From Campylobacter concisus (GTDB taxonomy: Bacteria; Campylobacterota; Campylobacteria; Campylobacterales; Campylobacteraceae), in contig NZ_CP049270.1 in assembly GCF_003048595.2 (NCBI RefSeq), forward strand, positions 1,550,001 through 1,614,000: a stretch of DNA of 64,000 nucleotides. Reading direction: 5' to 3'. Position numbers and translations under genes: made by a program. This document shows, one piece after another, positions 55,925 through 64,000 of the stretch (positions are counted from its first letter, which is position 1; each line of letters begins with the position of its first letter). The notes under the pieces are model-generated. The model was not told the origin of the DNA. It worked only from the letters and a program-made list of their open reading frames with translations, and did not search any database.

Positions 55925-56422
55925 CTAGTAGTCTTTTTCTTTGAGTTTTTCTAACATATTTTTAGCATCATTTTCTGGATCATCCACTATATATGCACGT
56001 CTTACCTTACCATCTTTTATGATGAGCGTTTGTCTAAAGTAAAATTTATGTCCATTTGATGCAGAAAAAACTGGAAGCTCAAGCGCCCTCTCAAGCATAA
56101 ACTCACTATCATTTAAAAACATGACTCCAGTTGAAGTCTCTTCTTGAAATTTCTTTTGAGCTGCTATATCTTGTGAGCTAATGGCCACTACCATGAAACC
56201 AAGATCGTTAAAATCTTTTAAAAATTTCTTGTAGTTTATTGCTTGTTTAGTGCAGCCCTTCATGCCCGCAGTATTTTGTAGTTGCTCGCTTAAAAGGCTA
56301 AAGTCCTCGCCTATCTTTGGATAGATGAAAATAACGCAGTCGTGTGTCCTTGCAAAGGCGGAAAAATCAAATTCCTTACCATCTAATGTATTTAAATATA
56401 TACTTGTAGGCACTTTTATCAT
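55925..56422 (-). CDS. Redoxin / peroxiredoxin-like protein with an altered active-site loop
   Basis: The 165-residue protein has the AhpC/TSA fold (FDFSAFARTHDCVIFIYPK, VVAISSQDIAAQKKF, FYFRQTLIIKDGKV). The likely peroxidatic cysteine is C57 in GMKGCTKQA, resembling the Bcp/PrxQ GCT-x-E/Q-A motif. However, between YPK (about 34-36) and this motif is an insertion of about 15 residues compared with the usual YPK-x-x-TPGCT. Activity is therefore uncertain. It is expressed with the methyltransferase gene. Confidence 0.78.
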   Translation of the reverse strand: MIKVPTSIYLNTLDGKEFDFSAFARTHDCVIFIYPKIGEDFSLLSEQLQNTAGMKGCTKQAINYKKFLKDFNDLGFMVVAISSQDIAAQKKFQEETSTGVMFLNDSEFMLERALELPVFSASNGHKFYFRQTLIIKDGKVRRAYIVDDPENDAKNMLEKLKEKDY

Positions 56423-56470
56423 ACTTCATCCTTTAAAATTTTTTACTATTATATCTTTATAAGCTTTGTC

Positions 56471-57148
56471 TTAAGCTTTTTTAGAATTTAAAAGATAAAC
56501 TACAAAAAGGACAAAAAAGCTAATTATTAACATTAAGAGTGCATAGATATGAGCCTTGGTGTAATCAAGCATTTCAACCGCTTCAAATATCGCAATGCTA
56601 GCGACCTTGCTCTCTCCAGCTACGCTACCGCCTATCATTAAAACAACGCCAAACTCACCCATGGTGTGAGCAAAGCTAACGACAGTAGCTGTTAATAAAT
56701 TTGATCTGATGCTTGGCAAAATCACCCTAAAAATAGTTGTGAGTTTGTTTTTACCAAGACTATAACTCGCTTCAAAAAGGCTCTTTTTTAGGCTATTTAG
56801 TCCAGCATAAATCGGACCAAACATAAATGGCAATGAATAGATGCAACTTGCCACAACAAGACCCGTGAAATTAAAAACCAACCTAACACCAAAAATTTCT
56901 TCGATAAATTTACCAAAGGTGGAATAAGGTGAAAGAAAAATGAGCAGGTAAAAGCCAAGAACACTTGGCGGCAAAACCAAAGGCAGTGAGATTATCGACT
57001 CTAAAAATGATTTGCCGAAAAATTTTTTCTGAGACATAAAATAAGCAAGTGCAATGCAGGCAAAAAACAAGATAAAAGTAGTTATAAAAGATAGTTTTAA
57101 CGAGAGCCAAAACGGCTCGTAATCGATATTTTTTAACTCGTCTATCAT
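56471..57148 (-). CDS. modB: Molybdate ABC transporter permease (ModB)
   Basis: The 225-residue membrane protein has the LPPSVLGFYLLI and EASYSLGKNKLTTIFRVILP segments, the latter being the EAA loop contacting ModC. It transports molybdate (or tungstate) inward. It overlaps modC by four bases and is the last gene of the five-gene mod cluster. Molybdenum is needed for the formate dehydrogenase and other oxidoreductases that Campylobacter uses. Confidence 0.92.
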   Translation of the reverse strand: MIDELKNIDYEPFWLSLKLSFITTFILFFACIALAYFMSQKKFFGKSFLESIISLPLVLPPSVLGFYLLIFLSPYSTFGKFIEEIFGVRLVFNFTGLVVASCIYSLPFMFGPIYAGLNSLKKSLFEASYSLGKNKLTTIFRVILPSIRSNLLTATVVSFAHTMGEFGVVLMIGGSVAGESKVASIAIFEAVEMLDYTKAHIYALLMLIISFFVLFVVYLLNSKKA

Positions 57149-58002
57149 GCTTTTTCCAAATTTACACTAAATGCTTTTGTGCTAACTACTACCATATCGC
57201 CTACTTTTAGATTCATTGCTTCGCTGCTACTTAGCACCACTTCACAAATTTGGCGGTTTATTAATACATTTGTTACGAAGATCGCATCACGTTTTTTTAT
57301 CTCTAAAATTTTAGCGTTAAAGGCAAATTTCTGTGATCCTGCACTCTTTAAAAATATCTCACTTGCGCTACCTGATCTTGAAATTTTTCCATTTTCAAGG
57401 ACAAAGACTTTATTGCAAAGCTTATAAATTTCAGCGATATCATGGCTTACTAAAATAATGCTCATCTTAAACTCATCATGAAGTGCTAGTAAATAGTCTT
57501 GAAGTTTCTCACGCATGGCGTTATCAAGCGCACTTAACGGCTCATCAAGTAGTAAAATTTCAGGCTTTCTCATAACCGCACGAGCCAAAGCAACACGTTG
57601 CTTTTGACCGCCAGAAAGAGTGCTGATCTTTGCATTTTTTAGGCTTGTTAGGCCACAGATATCAAGAAGTTTATTTGCTAGAGCTAGATCATTTTTTGCA
57701 AAGAGTAAATTTTTAAAGACATTCATATTTTCAAAAAGTGCGTAGTCTTGAAATAAAAAGCCGATATTTCGCTTTTGTGGAGCCAAATTTGTCTTTTCAT
57801 CAAAGAAAATTTTATCTCCAACCTTTATAAAGCCACTTTGTGGTGCTTCAAAACCAGCGATCAAGCGTAAAATAGTGGTCTTTCCGCCACCGCTTGCTCC
57901 ATAAAGTGCAACAAAATCACCACTTTCAAAGCTAAGGTCGGCCTCAAGTAAAAATTTTCCGCCACCGCCATTTAGCTCTTTTTTACAAGAAATTTCTATC
58001 AT
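57145..58002 (-). CDS. modC: Molybdate ABC transporter ATP-binding protein (ModC)
   Basis: The 285-residue ATPase has Walker A YGASGGGKTT, the signature LSGGQKQRVALARA, Walker B LLLDEPLSALD and the switch VSHDI. The C-terminal part (about 220-285) is a short TOBE/Mop-like extension with RQICEVVLSSSEAMNLKVG. It powers molybdate import. It overlaps the TOBE protein gene and modB by four bases each. Confidence 0.93.
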   Translation of the reverse strand: MIEISCKKELNGGGGKFLLEADLSFESGDFVALYGASGGGKTTILRLIAGFEAPQSGFIKVGDKIFFDEKTNLAPQKRNIGFLFQDYALFENMNVFKNLLFAKNDLALANKLLDICGLTSLKNAKISTLSGGQKQRVALARAVMRKPEILLLDEPLSALDNAMREKLQDYLLALHDEFKMSIILVSHDIAEIYKLCNKVFVLENGKISRSGSASEIFLKSAGSQKFAFNAKILEIKKRDAIFVTNVLINRQICEVVLSSSEAMNLKVGDMVVVSTKAFSVNLEKA

Positions 58003-58394
58003 TTTTGTGTACTTATGTGAATGCTTGTAGATTTTATATAGGCAAATACTTCATCGTTTTTACCTACATTCATGGTTTTTAATGCGTTATTTGAGATAAT
58101 AGCTTCGAAGTAAATTTCGCCACACTTTAAGCTAACAACACTTAAAATTTCACCAAAATTTATAGCTTCAATCACACACTTTAGCTCGTTTTCAAGCGAG
58201 CTATTACTTAGCTTGTCTTTTGACAAGACAACATCGGAGCTTTTAAAACCTAAGTCAATCTCATCATCTAAGGCAAATTTGCTAGCCTCATTCAAGACTA
58301 GCATAAATAAATTCGCCTCTAAATTTAGACCCTTTAACTCAAATAGGCTAACGTCATCTTTAGTTAAAATTCCAACGATCTTTGCTCTTATCAT
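57999..58394 (-). CDS. TOBE/Mop-domain protein of the mod operon
   Basis: The 131-residue protein has two Mop-like halves: MIRAKIVGILTKDDVSLFEL and a second beginning LKCVIEAINFGEILSVVSL and ending NVGKNDEVFAYIKSTSIHI. Such domains bind molybdate oxyanions and occur in molbindins. In C. jejuni a similar gene lies between modA and the other mod genes. It may store molybdate or regulate ModC. It overlaps modA and modC by four bases each, showing tight coupling. Confidence 0.82.
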   Translation of the reverse strand: MIRAKIVGILTKDDVSLFELKGLNLEANLFMLVLNEASKFALDDEIDLGFKSSDVVLSKDKLSNSSLENELKCVIEAINFGEILSVVSLKCGEIYFEAIISNNALKTMNVGKNDEVFAYIKSTSIHISTQK

Positions 58395-59146
58395 TTAGCT
58401 GGAACGTTGTAACCAAATTTCTTAAAAATTTCTCTTGATTTATCACCTAAGATAAACTCATAAAATGCTTTTGCATCATCATTTTTTTCAGCATGTTTTA
58501 GAAGAACTATGCCTTGATCTATCGGAGTATATAGCTCTTGTGGAACAAAGATGTAATTAACGCCCTCTTTGTATTTTGACATTTTCTCATCAAAAAGTGC
58601 GCTAGCTGCGATAAAACCTACATCAGAAGCACTTAATGCTTGAGATAGAGTTTCAGAAATTTTTTGAGCATAGACGATATTTTTTTCTACTTCGTCATAA
58701 AGCTTTGCGTTTTTAAGAGCCTCTATACTAGCTTTGCCGTATGGTGCAGTTTGTGGATTTGCGATAGAGATCGCTTTTAAGCCACGAACAACTTCGATAC
58801 CTTTTTTGAAATCAACATTTCTAATAGAAAAAATAGCAACAGCGCCTTGTGCATAAACTTTTGGAGCAGCTACTGCAAATCCTGTGTCATAAGCTTTTTG
58901 AGCAAAGCCCATATCAGCAGCCATGAATATATCAGCTGGAGCTGAGTTTTGGATCTGAGTAACAAGACCGCCGCTTGCGCCAAGAGTTAGGTTGATCTTA
59001 GCATCTGGGTGAAGCTTATTAAACTCTTTTATAAGCTCTGGAAATGCGTATGTTGTGTTTGCTGCAGCATATACATTTACTTCAACACCAAATGCGTTTA
59101 TGGCAAGCAAAGCCGCCACACATAAAAATTTAAAAACTTTTCTCAT
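58391..59146 (-). CDS. modA: Molybdate-binding periplasmic protein (ModA)
   Basis: The 251-residue protein has a signal peptide (residues 1-20, FLCVAALLAINAFG) and the ModA fold: VNVYAAANTTYAFPELIKEF, LGASGGLVTQIQNSAPADIF and MSKYKEGVNYIFVPQELY. The Ser of GASGG and neighbouring residues are the expected oxyanion ligands. It captures molybdate or tungstate for ModBC. It is immediately downstream of modE (no gap). Confidence 0.94.
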   Translation of the reverse strand: MRKVFKFLCVAALLAINAFGVEVNVYAAANTTYAFPELIKEFNKLHPDAKINLTLGASGGLVTQIQNSAPADIFMAADMGFAQKAYDTGFAVAAPKVYAQGAVAIFSIRNVDFKKGIEVVRGLKAISIANPQTAPYGKASIEALKNAKLYDEVEKNIVYAQKISETLSQALSASDVGFIAASALFDEKMSKYKEGVNYIFVPQELYTPIDQGIVLLKHAEKNDDAKAFYEFILGDKSREIFKKFGYNVPAK

Positions 59147-59929
59147 TTATACTCCTATAATGATTTGAGATGATTTTACTATTGCTAAAAGTGTATCGCC
59201 AACACCTATTTTCATCTGGATAGCACTATCTTTTGTAATGATGGCAGTTAAAGTCTGTTCATCACTTAGTTTTAAAGTGATTTCAGCATTTACAGCACCT
59301 ATCTTTGCTTCGATCACCTCGCCTTTTAATTGATTTTTTGTGCTTATTTTTATATCTAGATCTTTAGCCAAAATGACAGCTGGAGCTTTAAAAATATAAA
59401 TAACTTTTTGTCCAACTTTTAGGCCTAAATTTTTCTCACTTTCAACCGTGATGTTTGACTCAAGCGTGTAGCCATTACTTAGTTTTGCAACTATTTGAGA
59501 ATTTACCGCACCGCGGTTTATACTAATAATCTCACATGAGAGCTGATTTCTAGCACTTAAGTTCATATTCATTCTTTGAAGATTTATAATATCTACATCC
59601 TCAAAATCTACTTTTTGACAAATTTTTTGCAAAAAATCCTTTTGAGTCTCAAGAATGGCATCATAAATTTTTATCAGTTTATTGGCATATTCGCTTAGTT
59701 CAGAGCCACTATTTTTTTTATTTCCATCAGCTCTAATAATAAGCGGCTTGCTGCTTTTGTTATTTATCGTATCAAGGCAGTCCCAAGCATTTTTGTATGA
59801 TATGCCAACCAATTCTGCTGCTTTTGTGATACTTTTTGTCTCTTTTATGGCCTTTAATAATGTAATATGTTTAGCTAAAACTTGTGTATCTTCGCCTAAG
59901 AATAGTTCTAAATTTATATCTGCTTTCAA
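59147..59929 (-). CDS. modE: Molybdate-dependent transcriptional regulator (ModE)
   Basis: The 260-residue protein has an N-terminal winged-helix domain (HITLLKAIKETKSITKAAEL, GISYKNAWDCLDTINN) and two C-terminal TOBE/Mop domains (RNQLSCEIISINRGAVNSQI and KNQLKGEVIEAKIGAVNAEI). It matches E. coli ModE (262 residues). Molybdate-bound ModE represses mod operons. It is the first gene of the cluster, so it may repress itself. A possible AT-rich target lies about 59969-59985. Confidence 0.92.
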   Translation of the reverse strand: MKADINLELFLGEDTQVLAKHITLLKAIKETKSITKAAELVGISYKNAWDCLDTINNKSSKPLIIRADGNKKNSGSELSEYANKLIKIYDAILETQKDFLQKICQKVDFEDVDIINLQRMNMNLSARNQLSCEIISINRGAVNSQIVAKLSNGYTLESNITVESEKNLGLKVGQKVIYIFKAPAVILAKDLDIKISTKNQLKGEVIEAKIGAVNAEITLKLSDEQTLTAIITKDSAIQMKIGVGDTLLAIVKSSQIIIGV

Positions 59930-60094
59930 AATTTTTACCTTTACTATATTAGAGAATAATTTGTGAAGTATATCTAATTATATTAATCCTTAAGCTTAAA
60001 GATTTAAGCCAATTTATAAATTTCTCTTAATTTCTTGTAAAGTTTTTAAAAGATAAAATCGAGCTACATTTTATAAATAAAAATAAGGCTTAGT

Positions 60095-60805
60095 ATGAAA
60101 TTTTTGCTTTCTATCTTTTTTAGTTTGCTTTTAGCCTGTGCTAATACGGACATAAATACGAATAGTGAAAGCGACGAATTTGATGTTGAATTTGAAGCAA
60201 GAAAAGATGTTTTTGACCCGCTTAGTGGCTACAATAGAATGATGACACATGCAAATGACTTTATCTATGTAAATATGCTAACTCCGGTGGCAAAAGGCTA
60301 TGCCTATGTTGTGCCAAAAACAGCTAGAACAATGGTTTCGAATTTCTTTGACAATCTGCTTTTCCCAGTTCGCTTTGTAAATAACTTACTTCAGTTTAAA
60401 TTTCAAAATGCTGGTGAAGAGACATTAAGATTTTTAGCAAATACAATAATTGGCTTTGGCGGACTAACAGACGGAGCAAAATACTACAATCTCAAGCCTC
60501 ACGATGAAGATTTTGGACAAACGCTTGGATATTGGGGGCTTGGCAGCGGTTTTCATATCGTTTGGCCACTTATTGGACCATCAAATTTAAGAGATACTGG
60601 TGGCATGGTCGGAGATTATTTTGCTGATCCTATTAGCTACATTGATCCTATACTTTTATCAACTGGTATCAAGTCATATAGAGCGTTTAATAGCTTTTCA
60701 CAAGATCCAACTGCTTATGAAAAACTAAGAAAAGATGCTATTGACCTTTATCCATTTTTACGCGATGCTTACGAGCAAAGACGCGATAAGCTTATCAAGG
60801 AGTAA
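60095..60805 (+). CDS. mlaA: MlaA (VacJ) lipoprotein
   Basis: The 236-residue protein has a short signal with lipobox LLLAC (Cys 15) and MlaA motifs: DPLSGYNRMMTHANDFIY, PKTARTMVSNFFDNLLFPV, RFLANTIIGFGGL and DEDFGQTLGYWG. It sits in the outer membrane and takes mislocalised phospholipids from the outer leaflet. It heads a three-gene operon with MlaC and an RND transporter. A -10-like region lies upstream in AT-rich DNA, with AATAAGGC as ribosome site. Confidence 0.93.
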   Translation: MKFLLSIFFSLLLACANTDINTNSESDEFDVEFEARKDVFDPLSGYNRMMTHANDFIYVNMLTPVAKGYAYVVPKTARTMVSNFFDNLLFPVRFVNNLLQFKFQNAGEETLRFLANTIIGFGGLTDGAKYYNLKPHDEDFGQTLGYWGLGSGFHIVWPLIGPSNLRDTGGMVGDYFADPISYIDPILLSTGIKSYRAFNSFSQDPTAYEKLRKDAIDLYPFLRDAYEQRRDKLIKE

Positions 60806-60807
60806 AT

Positions 60808-61410
60808 ATGAAAATTTTAAAAATTCTAACTATGATTTTACTTTTTACAACTAGCCTTTTTGCTATTTCAAAAGAGCAGATCAAGCCTGAAGTAGAGATG
60901 AAAACAACAAAGGTTATTGAAATTTTAAAAGATACAAATTTAGACAATAATGCAAAGACAAAAGAAATTTTTGCTCTTCTTGATCCATTTTTTGACTATA
61001 AACAAATGGCAAAGATTAGCCTTGGCAAACGTTACAACAGCTTAAGTAGCGATGAGCAAGTTAAATTTGACGCAGCATTTGAGCAAAAACTAAAAAGCTC
61101 ATACATAGATAAACTTTTAGGATACAAAGATCAAGAGATACATATAACTGGCGAGAGCGAACCTCAAAAAAATAGATACTGGCTAACATCTGAGCTGACA
61201 AATGATGGCAAGAGCTACGAATTTGTCTATAAATTTTATGACGCTAAAGAGCGTGGCTGGCTCATTTACGATCTTGATATCGTTGGTGTAAGCATCATTC
61301 AAACATACAGAAGTCAGTTTGGTGATGTGCTAAATAACGCTGATTTCAATACTCTTTTACAAAAGCTAAACGAAGCTGTTTTGCCTGATCAAAATAAAAC
61401 CAACCCTTAA
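60808..61410 (+). CDS. mlaC: MlaC-family phospholipid-binding periplasmic protein
   Basis: The 200-residue protein has a signal peptide (LTMILLFTTSLFAIS, residues about 6-20) and MlaC features: IFALLDPFFDYKQMAKISLG, YIDKLLGYKDQEIHI and GWLIYDLDIVGVSII. It should ferry phospholipid between MlaA and the inner membrane partner. It lies two bases after mlaA and its stop overlaps the next start (TAATG). Confidence 0.92.
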   Translation: MKILKILTMILLFTTSLFAISKEQIKPEVEMKTTKVIEILKDTNLDNNAKTKEIFALLDPFFDYKQMAKISLGKRYNSLSSDEQVKFDAAFEQKLKSSYIDKLLGYKDQEIHITGESEPQKNRYWLTSELTNDGKSYEFVYKFYDAKERGWLIYDLDIVGVSIIQTYRSQFGDVLNNADFNTLLQKLNEAVLPDQNKTNP

Positions 61411-63854
61411 TGCGACAAATTTTTAAATTTATCATTGCTAAAAACAAGCTTATTATTGCTCTGATTTTGGCTTTAAGCGTAGTTTTTGGCTATCTTAGCA
61501 CCAAGCTTAGCGTTGATGCATCAGCTGAAACGCTACTGCTTGAGCATGATCCTGACTTAAAAGCTTATAGGGAAATAGCCAAACGCTACGACTCACCCGG
61601 ATTTTTAGTGGTTGCTTTTACTCCAAAAGATGATCTTTTTTCATCTAAAAATTTAGAACTTATCAAAAATTTAGGCGATGAACTAGCTAAAAACGATATG
61701 GTAAATAGCGTCATCTCTATAATAAATATTCCGCTTTTAAATAGTGTAAAAGGCGGGATTACTGGTATCTTAGATCATACTCCAACGCTGCAAGATAAAG
61801 ACATAAATATTTCAAAAGCAAAGCTTGAGTTTGCAAAAAGTCCCATTTATAGTGGAAATTTGATAAGCAAAGATCTAAAAACCACAGCGATCGCGCTAAA
61901 TTTAAAGCAAGATGAGAAATTTAACGAGCTTTTAAATGAGCGAAATTTACTTAGCCAAAAAGAGTCAAACGGCACTATCACGCAGGCGGAGAAGCTTAAA
62001 TTTCAAGCGCTTGTGGCTGAGTTTAAAGCCTACCGAGATGAGCTTAGAAAAAGTGATCACGAAAACCTTGAGGCCATAAAAGCAACCATAGCTAAATTTA
62101 ACGCAAATGATGAGCTATTCTTAGGCGGCGCAAATATGATCGCTGATGATATGATAGGCTTTATAAAGAGCGATCTTTTAGTCTATGGCTTAAGCGTACT
62201 TGCTCTTCTTAGCTTTAGTTTGTGGCTATTTTTCAGACAGGTTAGATGGATAGTTTTGCCGATGTTTATATGTGCCGTAAGTGCCATTTTTACGACCGGA
62301 ATTTTTGGTATATTTGACTGGGAAGTGACGGTCATTAGCTCAAACTACATCGCACTTCAGCTCATCATTACCATTTCAACTGTGATTCATCTTGTCGTTA
62401 GCTACCGAGAATTTTACGCAAAGCATCCAAAATATAGCCAAAATCAGCTAATTTATCTAACGCTTCGTGATAAATTCTCTCCATCTTTTTGGGCGATATT
62501 TACCACGGTTATTGGCTTTAGTTCGCTTATGAGTGCTGACATAAAGCCAGTTATCATGCTTGGCATTATGATGAGCACTGGCATTAGCGTTTCGCTTGTG
62601 CTTGCGTTTTTGCTATTTGGCGCGATAAATGTAAATTTAAATAAGTTAGCTCCTATTAGAACCTTTGAAAATAGCTTTAAATTTACAAAATACTGCGCAA
62701 ATTTAGCTCTAAACTCAAGAAAGATCATCTACGTAGTTTGCGCTCTAGTTGTCTGTTTTGGCATTTATGGTATCAGCAAGATAAAGGTTGAAAATAGCTT
62801 CATTGGCTACTTTAAAGAAAGTACAGAAATTCGCCAAGGAATGCAAGTCATTGATACCAAGCTTGGCGGCACGATACCAGTTGATGTGATAGTGAAATTT
62901 AAAGAGCAAAAACAAGATAAAAATACTGAGCAAGATGAGTTTGAAAATGAGTTTGAAAGCAACGCTAAGGATGCGAAATACTGGTTTAATAGCTATCACA
63001 CAAGGGTTGCTGAGAAAATTCACGACTATTTAAAAGAGCAAAAATTTGTCGGACATGTAAGCTCACTAGCAACCCTTATAAAAGCCATAAAAGAGCTAAA
63101 TAACGGCGCGAGTGATGATTTTTTATTAGCTGCGATGTATGAGAAATTGCCACAAAATTATAAAAATATCTTATTAAGTCCTTATGTAAGCGTTGAAGAT
63201 GATGAGCTTAGATTTAGTATAAGGATCGTCGATAGTGACTCTGAGCTTAGACGAAATTTATTTCTAAAAGAGCTTAGAGAAGGGCTAGCACAGCTTACTA
63301 AAAATGACAATGTAAGCATAGAAGTTGTCGGCATGATGGTGCTTTATAACAATATGCTTCAAAATTTACTTAGCTCGCAAGTTGATACTTTTGGACTAAC
63401 TGTCGCTATACTTTTTGTCATATTTTGCTTTATCTTTAGGAGCATAAAGCTAGCAACCATTGCGATAGTTTCAAATTTAATCCCGCTTTGCACACTCTTT
63501 GGTGTGATGGGATTTTTTGGCATTCCGCTTGATGTGATGAGTATCACGATCGCAGCCATTAGCATTGGTATTGGCGTTGATGATATCATCCATTACATCC
63601 ACCGCTTTAAAGAAGAAATGCTTACAAAAAGTGTTTTTGAGAGCATTAAAGTCGCGCACGCAAGCATCGGATATGCGATGTATTACACATCATTCACTAT
63701 TTTTCTTGGCTTTAGTGTGATGATAACTAGCAATTTTATTCCAACTATCTATTTTGGCTTACTAACCGATCTTGTTATGGTTTTTATGCTTCTTGGCGCA
63801 CTAATCATCTTACCAAGCCTCATTGCAAGCTTTGTAAAAAAGAGCGATATTTAA
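61410..63854 (+). CDS. RND/MMPL-family inner membrane transporter partnered with MlaA-MlaC
   Basis: The 814-residue protein has about 12 membrane helices with two large periplasmic loops, as in the MMPL/HpnN branch. Segments include VDASAETLLLEHDPDLKAYR (about 35-54) and, in the second half, SITIAAISIGIGVDDIIHYI with the paired acidic residues of proton relays, then HRFKEEM. HpnN moves hopanoids; here the operon with mlaA and mlaC suggests phospholipid. The usual ABC complex MlaFEDB is not present. From memory the same trio occurs in C. jejuni (Cj1371-1373). Confidence 0.87.
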   Translation: MRQIFKFIIAKNKLIIALILALSVVFGYLSTKLSVDASAETLLLEHDPDLKAYREIAKRYDSPGFLVVAFTPKDDLFSSKNLELIKNLGDELAKNDMVNSVISIINIPLLNSVKGGITGILDHTPTLQDKDINISKAKLEFAKSPIYSGNLISKDLKTTAIALNLKQDEKFNELLNERNLLSQKESNGTITQAEKLKFQALVAEFKAYRDELRKSDHENLEAIKATIAKFNANDELFLGGANMIADDMIGFIKSDLLVYGLSVLALLSFSLWLFFRQVRWIVLPMFICAVSAIFTTGIFGIFDWEVTVISSNYIALQLIITISTVIHLVVSYREFYAKHPKYSQNQLIYLTLRDKFSPSFWAIFTTVIGFSSLMSADIKPVIMLGIMMSTGISVSLVLAFLLFGAINVNLNKLAPIRTFENSFKFTKYCANLALNSRKIIYVVCALVVCFGIYGISKIKVENSFIGYFKESTEIRQGMQVIDTKLGGTIPVDVIVKFKEQKQDKNTEQDEFENEFESNAKDAKYWFNSYHTRVAEKIHDYLKEQKFVGHVSSLATLIKAIKELNNGASDDFLLAAMYEKLPQNYKNILLSPYVSVEDDELRFSIRIVDSDSELRRNLFLKELREGLAQLTKNDNVSIEVVGMMVLYNNMLQNLLSSQVDTFGLTVAILFVIFCFIFRSIKLATIAIVSNLIPLCTLFGVMGFFGIPLDVMSITIAAISIGIGVDDIIHYIHRFKEEMLTKSVFESIKVAHASIGYAMYYTSFTIFLGFSVMITSNFIPTIYFGLLTDLVMVFMLLGALIILPSLIASFVKKSDI

Positions 63855-63861
63855 GCTAAAT

Positions 63862-64000
63862 TTATTTGATAACTTTGATGAACGAGTAGACATCGGCCAC
63901 GCCGTCAATGTGCTTAGCATACCAAATAGCATGTTTTTCTTGCTCAATGCTATCAACTACGCCGCTAAATACAACATCACAGCCAACTATGCTAACTCGC
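63862..64000 (-). CDS. BON-domain protein, C-terminal end (partial)
   Basis: The minus-strand frame from the window edge to TAA at 63862 encodes about 45 residues: IVGCDVVFSGVVDSIEQEKH, AIWYAKHIDGVADVYSF and IKVIK at the end. The pattern G-V-x-S-x-x-x-x-x-x-A-x-x-A-x-x-I-x-G-V matches the BON domain. Its function and N-terminus lie outside the window. It is convergent with the RND gene with only seven bases between the stops. Confidence 0.65.
   Translation of the reverse strand, partial: RVSIVGCDVVFSGVVDSIEQEKHAIWYAKHIDGVADVYSFIKVIK

Noticed and set aside
59964-59990. Possible ModE operator (ATAT-N6-ATAT) upstream of modE
   Set aside because: The region is so AT-rich that such words are expected by chance; too weak to annotate.

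Overview
The window looks like a chromosomal segment of an epsilonproteobacterium of the genus Campylobacter, most likely C. concisus or a close relative. The evidence is the low GC content, the cytochrome bc operon petABC, the pseudaminic acid genes pseBCFGHI beside a flagellin and a Maf (DUF115) gene, a hyf-type hydrogenase, the MlaA-MlaC-RND cluster and Campylobacter-type promoters (strong -10, no clear -35). I see no rRNA, tRNA, CRISPR array, phage or insertion sequence. The species call is inference; no database search was possible.

Layout. 1-2020: the 5' end of a hyf hydrogenase operon on the minus strand (hyfB partial, hyfA, and a possible 32-residue leader ORF). 2340-3757: a metallo-beta-lactamase-fold hydrolase and a small coiled-coil protein. 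3960-4390: copy 1 of a composite non-coding repeat. 4493-7297: petABC (Rieske, cytochrome b, dihaem cytochrome c). 7472-12958: mnmG and a giant three-domain phospholipid-repair protein (transporter + acyltransferase + acyl-activating enzyme). 13174-16258: a polar amino acid ABC importer with two tandem binding proteins and the relic of a third. 16292-17823: a DUF2325 / unknown / flavodoxin operon under two Fur/PerR-like boxes. 17956-19119: an MFS exporter.

19289-28340 is a mosaic accessory region. Most of it is much richer in GC than the flanks: nifJ, a DNA glycosylase, a MORN-like repeat protein and an aspartate racemase. An AT-rich coiled-coil/membrane gene, apparently split by one in-frame stop, is embedded in it. 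The right edge is a scar: the 3' end of a HAD phosphatase gene abuts the 3' end of a second MORN-like gene, followed by a 5'-truncated pepF.

29343-36593 returns to ordinary genes: a Sua5-like protein, an EamA transporter, a CsgG/DUF4810/DUF799 lipoprotein trio, a MATE exporter, accBC and a DUF3737 protein. 36718-46473 carries dcd, then the pse operon with a canonical sigma-54 promoter, the Maf gene, and a convergent sigma-28 flagellin gene with a vestigial second flagellin 3' end. 46664-50103 has topA, bioB and crcB. 50140-50470 is copy 2 of the composite repeat, inverted and containing a four-run G-quadruplex motif. 50509-56422 has a small exported protein, a CPA2 antiporter, gltA, cysQ, a methyltransferase and a redoxin. 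56471-59929 is a molybdate operon (modE, modA, a TOBE protein, modC, modB). 60095-63854 is mlaA-mlaC-RND, and 63862-64000 is the 3' end of a BON-domain gene.

Functional themes are anaerobic and microaerobic energy metabolism (Hyf hydrogenase, cytochrome bc complex, pyruvate:flavodoxin oxidoreductase with flavodoxin, molybdate uptake for molybdoenzymes), glycosylated flagella, and envelope lipid maintenance. The most unusual observations are the composite intergenic repeat, the coupled hyf leader ORF, the flagellin relic, the nonsense-split gene and the recombination scar in the GC-rich region.
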